Source: Euryhalocaulis caribicus
GTDB taxonomy: Bacteria > Pseudomonadota > Alphaproteobacteria > Caulobacterales > Maricaulaceae
NCBI RefSeq assembly: GCF_000412185.1
Contig: NZ_ASJA01000002.1
Coordinates: forward strand, 62,001 to 126,000
DNA length: 64,000 nucleotides
Direction: 5' to 3'
The notes beneath the pieces were generated by a model, which was not told the origin of the DNA, made no database searches, and worked only from the letters and a program-made list of their open reading frames with translations. Every line of letters starts with the position of its first letter. Positions within the stretch are counted from its first letter, which is position 1. Below are positions 17,981-27,436 of this stretch, one piece after another. The position numbers and the translations under genes were made by a program.

Positions 17981-19528
17981 TCAGCGCCGCACAAACACGC
18001 CTTTCAGGTCCGCCGTGCGCGTCGCCCGCACAGCCAGCGCCGTGACCAGATAGACAATTCCCCCTGCCGCGCTCAAACCGACCGCCAGCAATATATCCAG
18101 GGCGATAGACTGATTGAGCCAGGGGGACAGCGCCCGCCCGCCGAACCACAGCGCCGCGCCCATCAGGCCCGCCGCGATCAGAATGCGCGGCAAGCGGGCG
18201 AACAGGCGCCTGTCGGGCGCATAGAGCCCGTCCCGCACCAGCCGTTGCAGAAGCAGCAGCGTATTGATCCAGCCAGAGGCCAGCGTGCCGATGGCAAGGC
18301 CGACAAAATCCATTCCGCCAAAGAAAAGGCCCGCGCCGATCGCCACATTGGCGACCATTGCGATCACGGCATAGATCATCGGCGTCTTGGTGTTCTCCCG
18401 CGCATAGAAGCCCGGCTGGAAAACCTTCACCAGCACGAAGGCCGGCAGGCCGAGTGCGAAAATAAACACCGCAATCGCCGTATTGCGGGCGTCGGTCTCG
18501 GTAAACGCGCCGTGCTGATAGAGCGCGCCGATCAGGAAGTCCGGGATCACCGCCAGCGCGACCGCCGCGGGCAGGGTCAGCAGCATGGACAGTTCGAACG
18601 CCCGGTTCATGGTCTGGTTGGCGCCGGCGGCATCGTCCGCGCCCAGCCGCTTGGAGAGCGCGGGCAGCAGCGCCACGCCCATGGCGATTCCCACCATGCC
18701 CAGCGGCAGCTGATACAGCCGGTCGGCGTAATAGAGCCAGGATACGGCCCCCGGCTGGATGGAGGCGATGGCCGAGGACACCACGATATTGATCTGGATC
18801 GCCCCGGCTGAAAGCACGCCCGGCACGCCTAGCATGACCAGGCGTTTCACGCCCGGCGTCCAGCGCGGCCGGGGAAAGCGCAGCTTCACCCCCATGCGGC
18901 GGCAGGACCAGTAGACCAGCGCGACCTGCAGAATACCCGACAAGGCCACACCGATGGAAAGCCGCAGGGCGGTCTCTGTCTGGCTCTCGCCCTGTGAAAA
19001 CCACAGGATCGCGACCAGCACGATATTCAGGAAGATCGGCGCGGCGGCGGCGGCGGCGAATTTGTCGCGCGCATTCAGAATGCCGCTGAACATCGCGGTC
19101 AGCGACATGAACAGCAGATAGGGCATGGTGATCTGGGTGTAGAGCACCAGCAGGCCGAACAGTTCCGGATCGTCCGCCTTGCCGAAACCGAAACTATAGG
19201 CCAGCCAGGGCATGGCGATGATCGCCAGAACCGTCAGCGCCCCCACCACCAGCGTCAGCCCGCTCAAAACATCGGAGGCGAACCGGTCCGCCGCCTCCTG
19301 TCCCTCCGCGGCGATGCGGCGGGAATAGAGCGGCACGAAGGCGGCGTTGAACGCGCCCTCGGCAAAGACGCGGCGGAACAGGTTGGGGAAGCGGAAGGCC
19401 AGAAGAAAAATGTCCGCCACCGGCCCGGCGCCCAGCACGCCCGCCAGCAGCATCTCCCGCACGAAGCCGAGAATCCGGCTGATCAGCGTATAGCCGCCGA
19501 TGACGAAGGTGGACCGCAGCAGCCTCAT
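17981..19528 (-). CDS. murJ: Lipid II flippase MurJ
   Basis: The 515-residue product is a 14-helix MOP-superfamily membrane protein. Its start, MRLLRSTFVIGGYTLISRIL, and the segment FVREMLLAGVLGAGPVADIF are characteristic of MurJ, and FRRVFAEGAFNAAFVPLYSR is the conserved early loop. MurJ flips lipid II across the inner membrane for peptidoglycan synthesis. The ATG overlaps the glnD stop by four bases, matching the glnD-murJ-trpS order seen in other alphaproteobacteria. Confidence 0.94.
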   Translation of the reverse strand: MRLLRSTFVIGGYTLISRILGFVREMLLAGVLGAGPVADIFLLAFRFPNLFRRVFAEGAFNAAFVPLYSRRIAAEGQEAADRFASDVLSGLTLVVGALTVLAIIAMPWLAYSFGFGKADDPELFGLLVLYTQITMPYLLFMSLTAMFSGILNARDKFAAAAAAPIFLNIVLVAILWFSQGESQTETALRLSIGVALSGILQVALVYWSCRRMGVKLRFPRPRWTPGVKRLVMLGVPGVLSAGAIQINIVVSSAIASIQPGAVSWLYYADRLYQLPLGMVGIAMGVALLPALSKRLGADDAAGANQTMNRAFELSMLLTLPAAVALAVIPDFLIGALYQHGAFTETDARNTAIAVFIFALGLPAFVLVKVFQPGFYARENTKTPMIYAVIAMVANVAIGAGLFFGGMDFVGLAIGTLASGWINTLLLLQRLVRDGLYAPDRRLFARLPRILIAAGLMGAALWFGGRALSPWLNQSIALDILLAVGLSAAGGIVYLVTALAVRATRTADLKGVFVRR

Positions 19529-22293
19529 CGCGCGGGCGAGGAGGGGGCGCGGCGCAGGCCGCGCGCGCTGGTCGAATCTTCCATGGCGGCTTCCTGCCTC
19601 CCCATCGCGTTCAAGAGCCGCGCGCCCAGATCGGCGCGAATCGCTTCGCCGGTAATCTTATTCCCGTTCGCGTCGGCGACGTAGAACACATCGACGGCCC
19701 GCTCCCCCCGGCTTTCGATATGCGCCGATCCCACCGTCATGCCGCAATCGGCCAGAACCCGGGCGAGGTCGCGCAACAGGCCGGCGCGGTCACGGCCCGA
19801 AACCTCGATCACCGTATGGCGCTCGGACGCCTCATCGTCGAAATCCACCTCCGGTTCGACCGCGAAGACGGCCTCGCGGGCGCGGGCCTGCGGCTCGATC
19901 TCACGGGTCTCCGGCGGGCGGCCCTCGGCGGCCGCCACCACCACCGCCTCCAGATGATCCAGCGCGTCCGGCGCCTGATCGGCGAAGGGCGCGCCTTGCG
20001 GGGTCTGCAGATAGAAGACGTCGAAAGCCCGCCCCGACTCGGTCGTGAAAATGCGCGCATCCACCACGTCCGCGCCTTCGGCCGCCACGGCTGCAGCCAG
20101 ATCGGCAAACAGGCCGGGACGGTCAGGGGCGGTGACCAGCAACTCCACCGCGCCGCGCTGGCGGATCGTTTCGGCGCGGCTGGCGGCCTTGTTCTGCAGC
20201 CAGACGGCATCGGCGAACCCGGCATGCCGGTTCAGCGCGTCGCGGCTGAAGGCCAGCCAGTAGGCGTCCTCCAGATCGTCCAGCCAAGCGCGCACCGCCT
20301 CGCTTTCGCTCGCCTGGCGGATGCGGTCGCGCCGCATCTCCGCGCGGGCGGAAAGACTATGCTCGGCGCGCTGGGCCGATTCACCGCTGCGGCTTTTCAG
20401 CGCCGAATGGGTGAGGCGGTAGAGCTCGCGCAGCAGCTCCGCCTTGAAATCATTCCACACGCCCGGCGCCACGGCGCGGATATCGGCGACCGTCAGGCAG
20501 AGCAGTAGGCCCAGCCGCTCCGGCGTTTCCACCAGATCGGCGAAATCGGCGATTGTCTTGGGGTCGCCCAGATCCCGGCGCTGCGCCGCATCGCTCATGT
20601 CCAGATGATGTTTGATCAGCCAGACGATGAGGTCCGCCTCCTTCGCCGCCAGCCCCCAGCGCTCGCAGGCCGCGCGCGCCGCCTTGGCGCCCTCCTCGCA
20701 CTGGTCGCCGCCGGCCTTGCCCGTGTCGTGCAGCAGCATGGCCAGATACAGCGCCCGGCGGTTTTTCAGCGTCGGCATGACTTCCGAGGAAACCGGGTGA
20801 CGCTCGCTCTCGCGCCCGCGCTCGATGGCGGCCAGCGTGCCGATGGCCCGCATCGTGTGCTCGTCCACCGTGAAGGCGTGATACATATTGAATTGGGTGC
20901 GCCCGACCACCCGCCCGAACTCCGGCAGATAGACGCCCAGAACCCCGGCATCGATCATCACCCGCAGGATGGCCGCGGGCGCGTCCGTATCGGTCAGGAT
21001 CGCAAAAAAGATATCCCGCGCCCTGGGATCGGCGCGCAGCGTCTCGCCGATCAGGTTCAGCGAATCCCGCGCCGTGGCGATGGCGTCCGGGTGGATATCG
21101 ACGCCCAGCCGGTCGGCCTGAAGAAAGATATCCAGCAACAGGCGGGGCCGGGCCTCCACAACCGCATCATCCGAAAACGCCAGCCGCCCGTCGACGATGC
21201 GATAGGCGTCGTCCTCAAGCGGTTTGCGGGCGTGGCGCGGCGTGGTCCGGGCGACGCCCTCCGGCGCGCGCTTGGCGTGCAGCGCCTCCAGCCGCGCGCT
21301 CGCCACCCGCACTAGCGCGCCGACATCGGTGGCGACGCGGAAATAGGCGCGCATGAACAGTTCCACCGCCGGCTCGAACGTGGCGTCGGAATAGCCCATT
21401 CGCGCCGCCAGCTCCGGCTGATAGTCGAAGCTCAGCACCTCCTGCGCCCGGCCCGCCGCGTCATGCAGATGCAGGCGCACGGTCCACAGGAACTCTATCG
21501 CCGCTTCATAACGCTCGGCGTCGGCCTCGCTGAGCAGGCCGCGCACCGGTAGGCCCGCCAGCCCCTCCTCAGGGAACAGGGCCTGCGCGATCCAGCTCAG
21601 CGTATTCAGGTCGCGCAGCCCGCCCTTGCCGTCCTTGATGTCCGGCTCGACCATGAAGCGCGAAGCCCCGGCGCGGGCCAGCCGCGCGTCGCGCTCGCCC
21701 AGCTTGGAAGCGACGAAGCGCGCCTGACGCCCGATAATCGCTTCATCCTTCAAGCGCTTTCGGAATGTCTCGAACAGGGCGGCGTCCCCGGCCAGCAGCC
21801 GCGAATCCAGCATGGAGGTCAGCACCACGTGATCGGCGCGCGCCCGCGACATGCACTCGTCCAGCAACCGCGCCGAATGGCCCACCTTCAGGCGCAGATC
21901 CCACAGCGCGTAGAGCATCGTCTCGATGATCTTCTCTTCCCGCCCGGTCTTGTGGGTGGAGCGCAGAAAGAGAAGGTCGATGTCCGAATGCTGAGCCAGC
22001 ACGCCGCGCCCGTAACCGCCCACCGCGATCACCGCGAAACCCGCCTCGTCCCCCGGCGCGTCGGGCGGATGCAGCGCCTCCCCGGCATAGCGATAGAGAC
22101 CCTTCACCAGCGTATCGGCGCCCGCGGCCATCGCGCGCGCCACGTCCAGCGACGATCTGGAGCCGGAATTGAGGCTGGCCAGCGCCGCGTCGCGGTCCAT
22201 CTGGAACCGCGTTTTCAGAAGCTCGTGGATTTCCGTTTGCGGCTCGTCCGGGGACTTCGCCGCCGCGATCAGCGTATCGCCGAAATCGCCCAT
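19525..22293 (-). CDS. glnD: Bifunctional PII uridylyltransferase/uridylyl-removing enzyme GlnD
   Basis: The 922-residue product has all four GlnD parts in order: a nucleotidyltransferase domain (GGYGRG, then SDIDLLFLRS, near residues 100-120), a linker domain, an HD domain (AFTVDEHTMRAIGTL near 475 and LLHDTGKAGG near 525), and two C-terminal ACT domains (TAPDRPGLFADLAAAVAAEG and VSGRDRAGLLRDLARVLADC). It adds UMP to PII when nitrogen is short and removes it when glutamine is plentiful. The start is one base after the mutS stop region and its end is coupled to murJ. Confidence 0.95.
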   Translation of the reverse strand: MGDFGDTLIAAAKSPDEPQTEIHELLKTRFQMDRDAALASLNSGSRSSLDVARAMAAGADTLVKGLYRYAGEALHPPDAPGDEAGFAVIAVGGYGRGVLAQHSDIDLLFLRSTHKTGREEKIIETMLYALWDLRLKVGHSARLLDECMSRARADHVVLTSMLDSRLLAGDAALFETFRKRLKDEAIIGRQARFVASKLGERDARLARAGASRFMVEPDIKDGKGGLRDLNTLSWIAQALFPEEGLAGLPVRGLLSEADAERYEAAIEFLWTVRLHLHDAAGRAQEVLSFDYQPELAARMGYSDATFEPAVELFMRAYFRVATDVGALVRVASARLEALHAKRAPEGVARTTPRHARKPLEDDAYRIVDGRLAFSDDAVVEARPRLLLDIFLQADRLGVDIHPDAIATARDSLNLIGETLRADPRARDIFFAILTDTDAPAAILRVMIDAGVLGVYLPEFGRVVGRTQFNMYHAFTVDEHTMRAIGTLAAIERGRESERHPVSSEVMPTLKNRRALYLAMLLHDTGKAGGDQCEEGAKAARAACERWGLAAKEADLIVWLIKHHLDMSDAAQRRDLGDPKTIADFADLVETPERLGLLLCLTVADIRAVAPGVWNDFKAELLRELYRLTHSALKSRSGESAQRAEHSLSARAEMRRDRIRQASESEAVRAWLDDLEDAYWLAFSRDALNRHAGFADAVWLQNKAASRAETIRQRGAVELLVTAPDRPGLFADLAAAVAAEGADVVDARIFTTESGRAFDVFYLQTPQGAPFADQAPDALDHLEAVVVAAAEGRPPETREIEPQARAREAVFAVEPEVDFDDEASERHTVIEVSGRDRAGLLRDLARVLADCGMTVGSAHIESRGERAVDVFYVADANGNKITGEAIRADLGARLLNAMGRQEAAMEDSTSARGLRRAPSSPAR

Positions 22294-22294
22294 T

Positions 22295-24985
22295 TCAGGT
22301 CTCTCCCCCGCCCAGCCGCTTGAGCCGGTAGAGAATTTCCAGCGCCTCTTTCGGAGAAACCGCGTCCGGGTCGATTTCCTTCAGGGCGTTTTCCACCTCG
22401 CTCTCGCGTTCCGGCTCGGGCGCGGCGGCGGCGAATAGCGGCAGCTCGCGCAGCGCCTCGCCGGGCCCGTCCGACTCCAGCCGTTTCAGCACCGCCTCGG
22501 CCCGGCGCGTGGCGGCGGAGGGCAAGCCCGCCAGCTTGGCGACCTGAACGCCGTAGGAGCGGTCCGCCGCGCCGGGCCCGACCTCGTGCAGGAACACCAG
22601 ATCGCCCTGCCATTCCCGCGCTTTCAGGGAAACATTGGCGACCTCGCCGCCGCTTTCGGCCAGCGAAGTCAGTTCGTGATAATGGGTCGCGAACAGGGCG
22701 CGGGACTTGTTCACCTGCAGCAAATGCTCCGCGCAGGCCCAGGCGATGGCGAGGCCGTCGAACGTCGCCGTGCCGCGGCCGATCTCGTCCAGGATCACGA
22801 AGCTGCGGGGCGAGGCCTGGTTCAGGATCGCCGCGGTCTCAATCATCTCCGCCATGAAGGTGGAGCGCCCGCGCGCCAGATCGTCCGCCGCGCCAACGCG
22901 GGAGAACAGCCGGTCCACCACCCCGATCCGGGCTGTGCGCGCCGGTATGAAGGCCCCGGCCTGCGCCAGGATCACGAACAGCGCGTTCTGCCGCAGATAG
23001 GTCGATTTGCCGGCCATGTTGGGCCCGGTCACAAAGGTCAGGCGCGGGCAGTCCTTGGCATCGCCGTCCAGCTTGCAGTCATTGGGCGTGAAGGGTTCGC
23101 CCTCGCGCTTCAGCGCCGCCTCGACCACCGGGTGCCGTCCGCCATCGACCTCGAAACAGAGCGAGGAATCCACCGTGGGACGCACCGCGTCCGTGCGCGC
23201 GGCCTCCTCGGCCAGCGCGGCGAACACATCCAGCTCGGCCAACCCTTCCGCTGCGGCGCGCAGGGCATTCGCCTCGCCGTCGGCGCGGCCGCAAAACTCG
23301 CGGAAAATCTCTTCCTCGATCCGCTGGGCGCGATCCGCCGCCCCGGCGATCTTCGATTCCAGCTCCGACAGCTCGACCGTGGAAAAGCGCACTGCGTTCG
23401 CCATGGTCTGACGATGGATGAAGGTCTCCGAGAGCGGCGTGCTCATCATGGCGTCGGCGTTCTTGGCGGACACCTCCACGAAATAGCCCAGCACATTGTT
23501 GTGCTTGACCTTAAGCGCCTTGATCCCGGCCTTGTCCGCATAGTCGGCCTGCAGGGAGGCGATCACCCGGCGGCTCTCGTCTTTCAGCTTGCGCGCCTCA
23601 TCCAGCGGCGCGGCCCAGCCCTCGGCGATGAACCCGCCATCCGACAAGCGCAGCGGCGGTTCGGGACGGAACGCCTTGCCGAGATCGCGCGCCAGCTCGG
23701 CCAGTTGCGGCTTGTCGGCGATGGAGATGCGCGACAGCGCCGCCTCGACCGAGTCCGGCGGCCGCGCCAGACGCGCCTCCGCGAACAGCGCGCAGATTTC
23801 CTCGCACTGCCGAAGCGCGGTTCCGATGGCGAGCAGATCGCGCGGCCCGCCGCGCTGCAATTGCAGGCGGGACAGCGCCCGCGCCAGATCGGCCGAGGCT
23901 TTCAGCGCGGCGCGCAGATCGGCGCGGATTTCCGACTGGTCGAGGAAAAACTCCACCCCGTCATGGCGCGCCGAAATCGCCGCCGGGTCGACCAGCGGGC
24001 GCGACAGCCAGTTATGCAGACAGCGCGCGCCGGGCCCCGTCACCGTCCGGTCGATGGCGTGCAGCAGCGATCCTGCCTTGTCGCCGCGCATCGTGCGCTC
24101 GATCTCCAGGCTGGCGCGCGTGGCCGGGTCGATGCGCAAATAGGCCGCCGAGGCCGCCCGGCGCGGCGCGGCCAGGGCCGGCGCGCCGCCCGCCTGGGTC
24201 AGGCTCATATAATCCAGCAGCGCCCCCGCCGCCGCCAGTTCGGACCGGGTGAAATCGCCGAACGCCTCCAGCGACGCGACCGCGAAATGATCCTTCAGCC
24301 GCCGCTCCCCGGCGGCGGCGGAGAAATTGGCGTCCGGCAGTGGCGTCAGGGACGCCCCGCCCAGATTGCTCATCGCCACTTTCATCCAGCGCGCCTCGCA
24401 GGCGCTCTCCGATGCGATGACCTCGCTCGGCCCCAGCGCGGCCAGTTCGGCCGGCAGCGCGCCGGTCTCCAGCGGCGCGGCGCAGAACTCCCCCGTCGAT
24501 ACATCCGCCCAGGCCATCGCCATTTCGCCCGAGCCCAGCCGCGCGACGCAGGCGAGATAATTGGCGCTGCGCGCGTCCAGCAGCGAATCCTCGGTCAGCG
24601 TGCCCGGCGTCACGACCCGCACAATCTCCCGCCGCACCACGGCCTTTGAGCCGCGCTTCTTCGCCTCCTTCGGGTCCTCGGTCTGCTCGCACACCGCCAC
24701 GCGGAAACCCTTGCGGATGAGGCGGGAGAGATAGGTCTCCGCCGTCGCCGCGGGCACGCCGCACATCGGAATGTCCTCGCCCAGATGCTTGCCGCGCTTG
24801 GTCAGCGCGATGTCCAGCGCTTCGGCGGCTTTCACCGCGTCCTCGAAGAACAGCTCGTAGAAGTCGCCCATCCGGTAGAACAGCAGTGCCTCCCCGGCCT
24901 GTTCCTTCACGTCCAGGAACTGGGCCATCATCGGCGTCATGCCCTCACGGGAAGGCGGGGTCTTGGCGGGGCGGTCTGCGTCCAT
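22295..24985 (-). CDS. mutS: DNA mismatch repair protein MutS
   Basis: The 896-residue product has the mismatch-reading motif FYELFFEDA (Phe-x-Glu) in YRMGDFYELF near residue 40, the clamp and lever regions, and a C-terminal ATPase with Walker A GPNMAGKSTYLRQ and Walker B ILDEIGRGTATFDG. Length and layout fit MutS1. The stop at 22295 is almost contiguous with the glnD start at 22293, so mutS-glnD-murJ-trpS may form one long transcript. Confidence 0.96.
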   Translation of the reverse strand: MDADRPAKTPPSREGMTPMMAQFLDVKEQAGEALLFYRMGDFYELFFEDAVKAAEALDIALTKRGKHLGEDIPMCGVPAATAETYLSRLIRKGFRVAVCEQTEDPKEAKKRGSKAVVRREIVRVVTPGTLTEDSLLDARSANYLACVARLGSGEMAMAWADVSTGEFCAAPLETGALPAELAALGPSEVIASESACEARWMKVAMSNLGGASLTPLPDANFSAAAGERRLKDHFAVASLEAFGDFTRSELAAAGALLDYMSLTQAGGAPALAAPRRAASAAYLRIDPATRASLEIERTMRGDKAGSLLHAIDRTVTGPGARCLHNWLSRPLVDPAAISARHDGVEFFLDQSEIRADLRAALKASADLARALSRLQLQRGGPRDLLAIGTALRQCEEICALFAEARLARPPDSVEAALSRISIADKPQLAELARDLGKAFRPEPPLRLSDGGFIAEGWAAPLDEARKLKDESRRVIASLQADYADKAGIKALKVKHNNVLGYFVEVSAKNADAMMSTPLSETFIHRQTMANAVRFSTVELSELESKIAGAADRAQRIEEEIFREFCGRADGEANALRAAAEGLAELDVFAALAEEAARTDAVRPTVDSSLCFEVDGGRHPVVEAALKREGEPFTPNDCKLDGDAKDCPRLTFVTGPNMAGKSTYLRQNALFVILAQAGAFIPARTARIGVVDRLFSRVGAADDLARGRSTFMAEMIETAAILNQASPRSFVILDEIGRGTATFDGLAIAWACAEHLLQVNKSRALFATHYHELTSLAESGGEVANVSLKAREWQGDLVFLHEVGPGAADRSYGVQVAKLAGLPSAATRRAEAVLKRLESDGPGEALRELPLFAAAAPEPERESEVENALKEIDPDAVSPKEALEILYRLKRLGGGET

Positions 24986-25114
24986 GAGCGCGAGCCTAAG
25001 ACGCCGCGTGCATCGCGCAAGAGCGGCCTGCTTGTCGCGCTGTCAGGGCCTCACTAGGCTTGCCGTGAATGCGGCGCGCTGAGGCGCAATGCGATGTGAG
25101 GGAAAACCAAGTCC

Positions 25115-27436
25115 ATGGCCGATGACTCGCGCGCCTTTTCCGACGAGGAAGCGCTGAATTTCCACAAACAGCCCCAGCCCGGAAAGCTGGCGGTCACGCC
25201 CACCAAGCCGATGTCGACCCAGCGCGACCTGAGTCTGGCCTATTCGCCGGGCGTCGCGGTCCCGGTGAAGGCCATCGCGCAGGACAGGGACCTCGCCTAC
25301 GACTACACCTCCAAGGGCAATATGGTGGCGGTCGTCTCCAACGGCACGGCGATTCTGGGCCTCGGCAATCTGGGGGCCATGGCCTCCAAGCCGGTGATGG
25401 AAGGCAAGTCGGTCCTGTTCAAACGCTTCGCCGACGTCGATTCCATCGACCTTGAGATCGAGGCCGAGGAAATCGACGAATTCGTCCAGTGCGTGGAGAA
25501 ATTCGGCCACAGCTTCGGCGGCATCAATCTGGAGGACATCAAGGGCCCGGAATGCTTCATCATCGAGCAGCGCCTGCGCGAGGCCCTCGATATCCCGGTC
25601 TTCCATGACGACCAGCACGGCACGGCCATCATCTCCGCCGCCGGCATCCTGAACGCCTGCGAACTGACGGGGCGCGAAATCAAGGACCTCAAGGTCGTGG
25701 TCAATGGCGCGGGCGCGGCCGGCATCGCAGTGCTGGAACTGCTGCAGGGCATGGGCCTGCGCAGCGAGAACGCGCTGCTGTGCGACTCCAAGGGCGTGAT
25801 CTTCCAGGGCCGCGAGGAGGGCATGAACCAGTGGAAGGCCGCTCACGCGACCGACACGGACGCCCGCAGCCTGGAAGACGCCCTGAAAGACGCGGACTGC
25901 TTCATCGGCCTTTCCGTCGCCGGAGCCGTGACCAAAGAGATGGTGCGGGACATGGCCGACAACCCGATCATCTTCGCCATGGCCAATCCCGATCCCGAGA
26001 TCCGGCCCGAGGAAGTGGCCGAGGTGCGCAATGACGCCATCATGGCGACCGGGCGGTCCGACTATCCCAACCAGGTCAATAATGTCCTCGGTTTCCCTTA
26101 CATCTTCCGCGGCGCGCTGGACGTGCGCGCCCGGACGATCAACGAGGACATGAAAATCGCCGCCGCCCGCGCGCTGGCGGAACTCGCCAAGCAGGACGTG
26201 CCGGACGAGGTCGCCGCCGCCTATCACGGCAAACGCCCCAGTTTCGGACGGGATTACATCATCCCGACCCCGTTCGATCCGCGCCTGATCTCCTTCGTGC
26301 CGCCCTATGTGGCGCAGGCCGCGATGGATACGGGCGTAGCCCGCAAGCCGATCGAGAACATGGACGCCTATCGCCGCGCGCTGGCCCGCCGGCTGGACCC
26401 GTCCGCGGCGCTGCTGCAGCGCGTGCAGAGCGCGGTCCGCAGCGAGAACAAGACCATCGTCTTTTCCGAGGGCGAAGAGCCCAGCGTCATCCGCGCCGCT
26501 TTCGCGTTCCAGAAGGACGGGCTGGGCAAGGCCATTCTGATCGGGCGCGAGGACCAGGTGAAGAAGAATATGCGCCTGGTCGGCGTGGACGCCGATTGCG
26601 GACTGGAAATCTGGAATGCGCGCCTGTCGGACCGCAATCCGGAATTCACCGACTTCCTTTATGACCGGCTGAAGCGCGACGGCTTCCTGCGCCGCGACGT
26701 CCAGCGCCTGGTCAATAATGATCGCAACGTGTTTTCGGCCTGCATGCTGGCGCTGGGCGCGGCCGACGGCATGGTGACGGGCGTAACCCGAAACTATGAC
26801 GTGGCGCTGAACGATGTGCGTCTGGTGCTGGACCCGGCCCCCGGCGAAACCGTGATCGGCCTTTCCGTGGCGCTCCTCAAAGGGCGCACCCTTTTGATCG
26901 CCGACACCAATATCATCGAGCTGCCGACCCCGGGCGAAATGGCTGATATCGCCATAGAGGCCGCCGCCGCGGCGCGGCGTCTGGGCCTGCCGCCGCGCGT
27001 GGCGTTTCTCTCGTACTCCTCCTTCGGAAATCCGGCGAGCGAGCGGTCATGGAAGATCCGCGAGGCCGCGGGAATCCTCGATGAGCGGGGCGTGGATTTC
27101 GAGTATGAGGGGGACATGTCCGCCGATATCGCGCTGGACCCCAATCATCGCCAGACCTATCCGTTCTCCCGCCTGTCGGAGCCGGCGAACGTGCTGGTGA
27201 TGCCGGCCATCCACTCGGCGTCCATCTCCACCAAGCTTCTGGCCACCGCCGGCGGGGCGCAGGTTCTGGGGCCGCTTCTGATCGGGCTGGAAAAACCGGT
27301 TCAGATCTGCCGGCTGGGCGCGACGGTGAGCGATATCGTGATGATGGCGACCATGGCCGCCTACGACATCTCCGCCCGCGAAGGCGCGCTGGACGGCGAG
27401 GACCCGGAAGAGGCGGCGCTGGCCGGCGCGCGCTAG
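25115..27436 (+). CDS. maeB: NADP-type malic enzyme with C-terminal phosphotransacetylase-like domain
   Basis: The 773-residue product has a malic enzyme domain in about the first 430 residues (SLAYSPGVAVPV, FHDDQHGTA, VVNGAGAAGIAVLELL) and a phosphate acetyltransferase-like domain in the remainder (FSEGEEPSVIRAA, EYEGDMSADIAL). This fusion is the MaeB form. It converts malate to pyruvate with CO2 release; the second domain is thought to be regulatory rather than catalytic. It is divergent from mutS, and its last four bases overlap the convergent AmpG-like gene. Confidence 0.95.
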   Translation: MADDSRAFSDEEALNFHKQPQPGKLAVTPTKPMSTQRDLSLAYSPGVAVPVKAIAQDRDLAYDYTSKGNMVAVVSNGTAILGLGNLGAMASKPVMEGKSVLFKRFADVDSIDLEIEAEEIDEFVQCVEKFGHSFGGINLEDIKGPECFIIEQRLREALDIPVFHDDQHGTAIISAAGILNACELTGREIKDLKVVVNGAGAAGIAVLELLQGMGLRSENALLCDSKGVIFQGREEGMNQWKAAHATDTDARSLEDALKDADCFIGLSVAGAVTKEMVRDMADNPIIFAMANPDPEIRPEEVAEVRNDAIMATGRSDYPNQVNNVLGFPYIFRGALDVRARTINEDMKIAAARALAELAKQDVPDEVAAAYHGKRPSFGRDYIIPTPFDPRLISFVPPYVAQAAMDTGVARKPIENMDAYRRALARRLDPSAALLQRVQSAVRSENKTIVFSEGEEPSVIRAAFAFQKDGLGKAILIGREDQVKKNMRLVGVDADCGLEIWNARLSDRNPEFTDFLYDRLKRDGFLRRDVQRLVNNDRNVFSACMLALGAADGMVTGVTRNYDVALNDVRLVLDPAPGETVIGLSVALLKGRTLLIADTNIIELPTPGEMADIAIEAAAAARRLGLPPRVAFLSYSSFGNPASERSWKIREAAGILDERGVDFEYEGDMSADIALDPNHRQTYPFSRLSEPANVLVMPAIHSASISTKLLATAGGAQVLGPLLIGLEKPVQICRLGATVSDIVMMATMAAYDISAREGALDGEDPEEAALAGAR

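Noticed and set aside
14860-18811. Two long plus-strand frames (668 and 694 codons) opposite the S9 peptidase and trpS/murJ
   Set aside because: Both are antisense shadows of well-supported genes and have Arg/Gly/His-rich composition without motifs.
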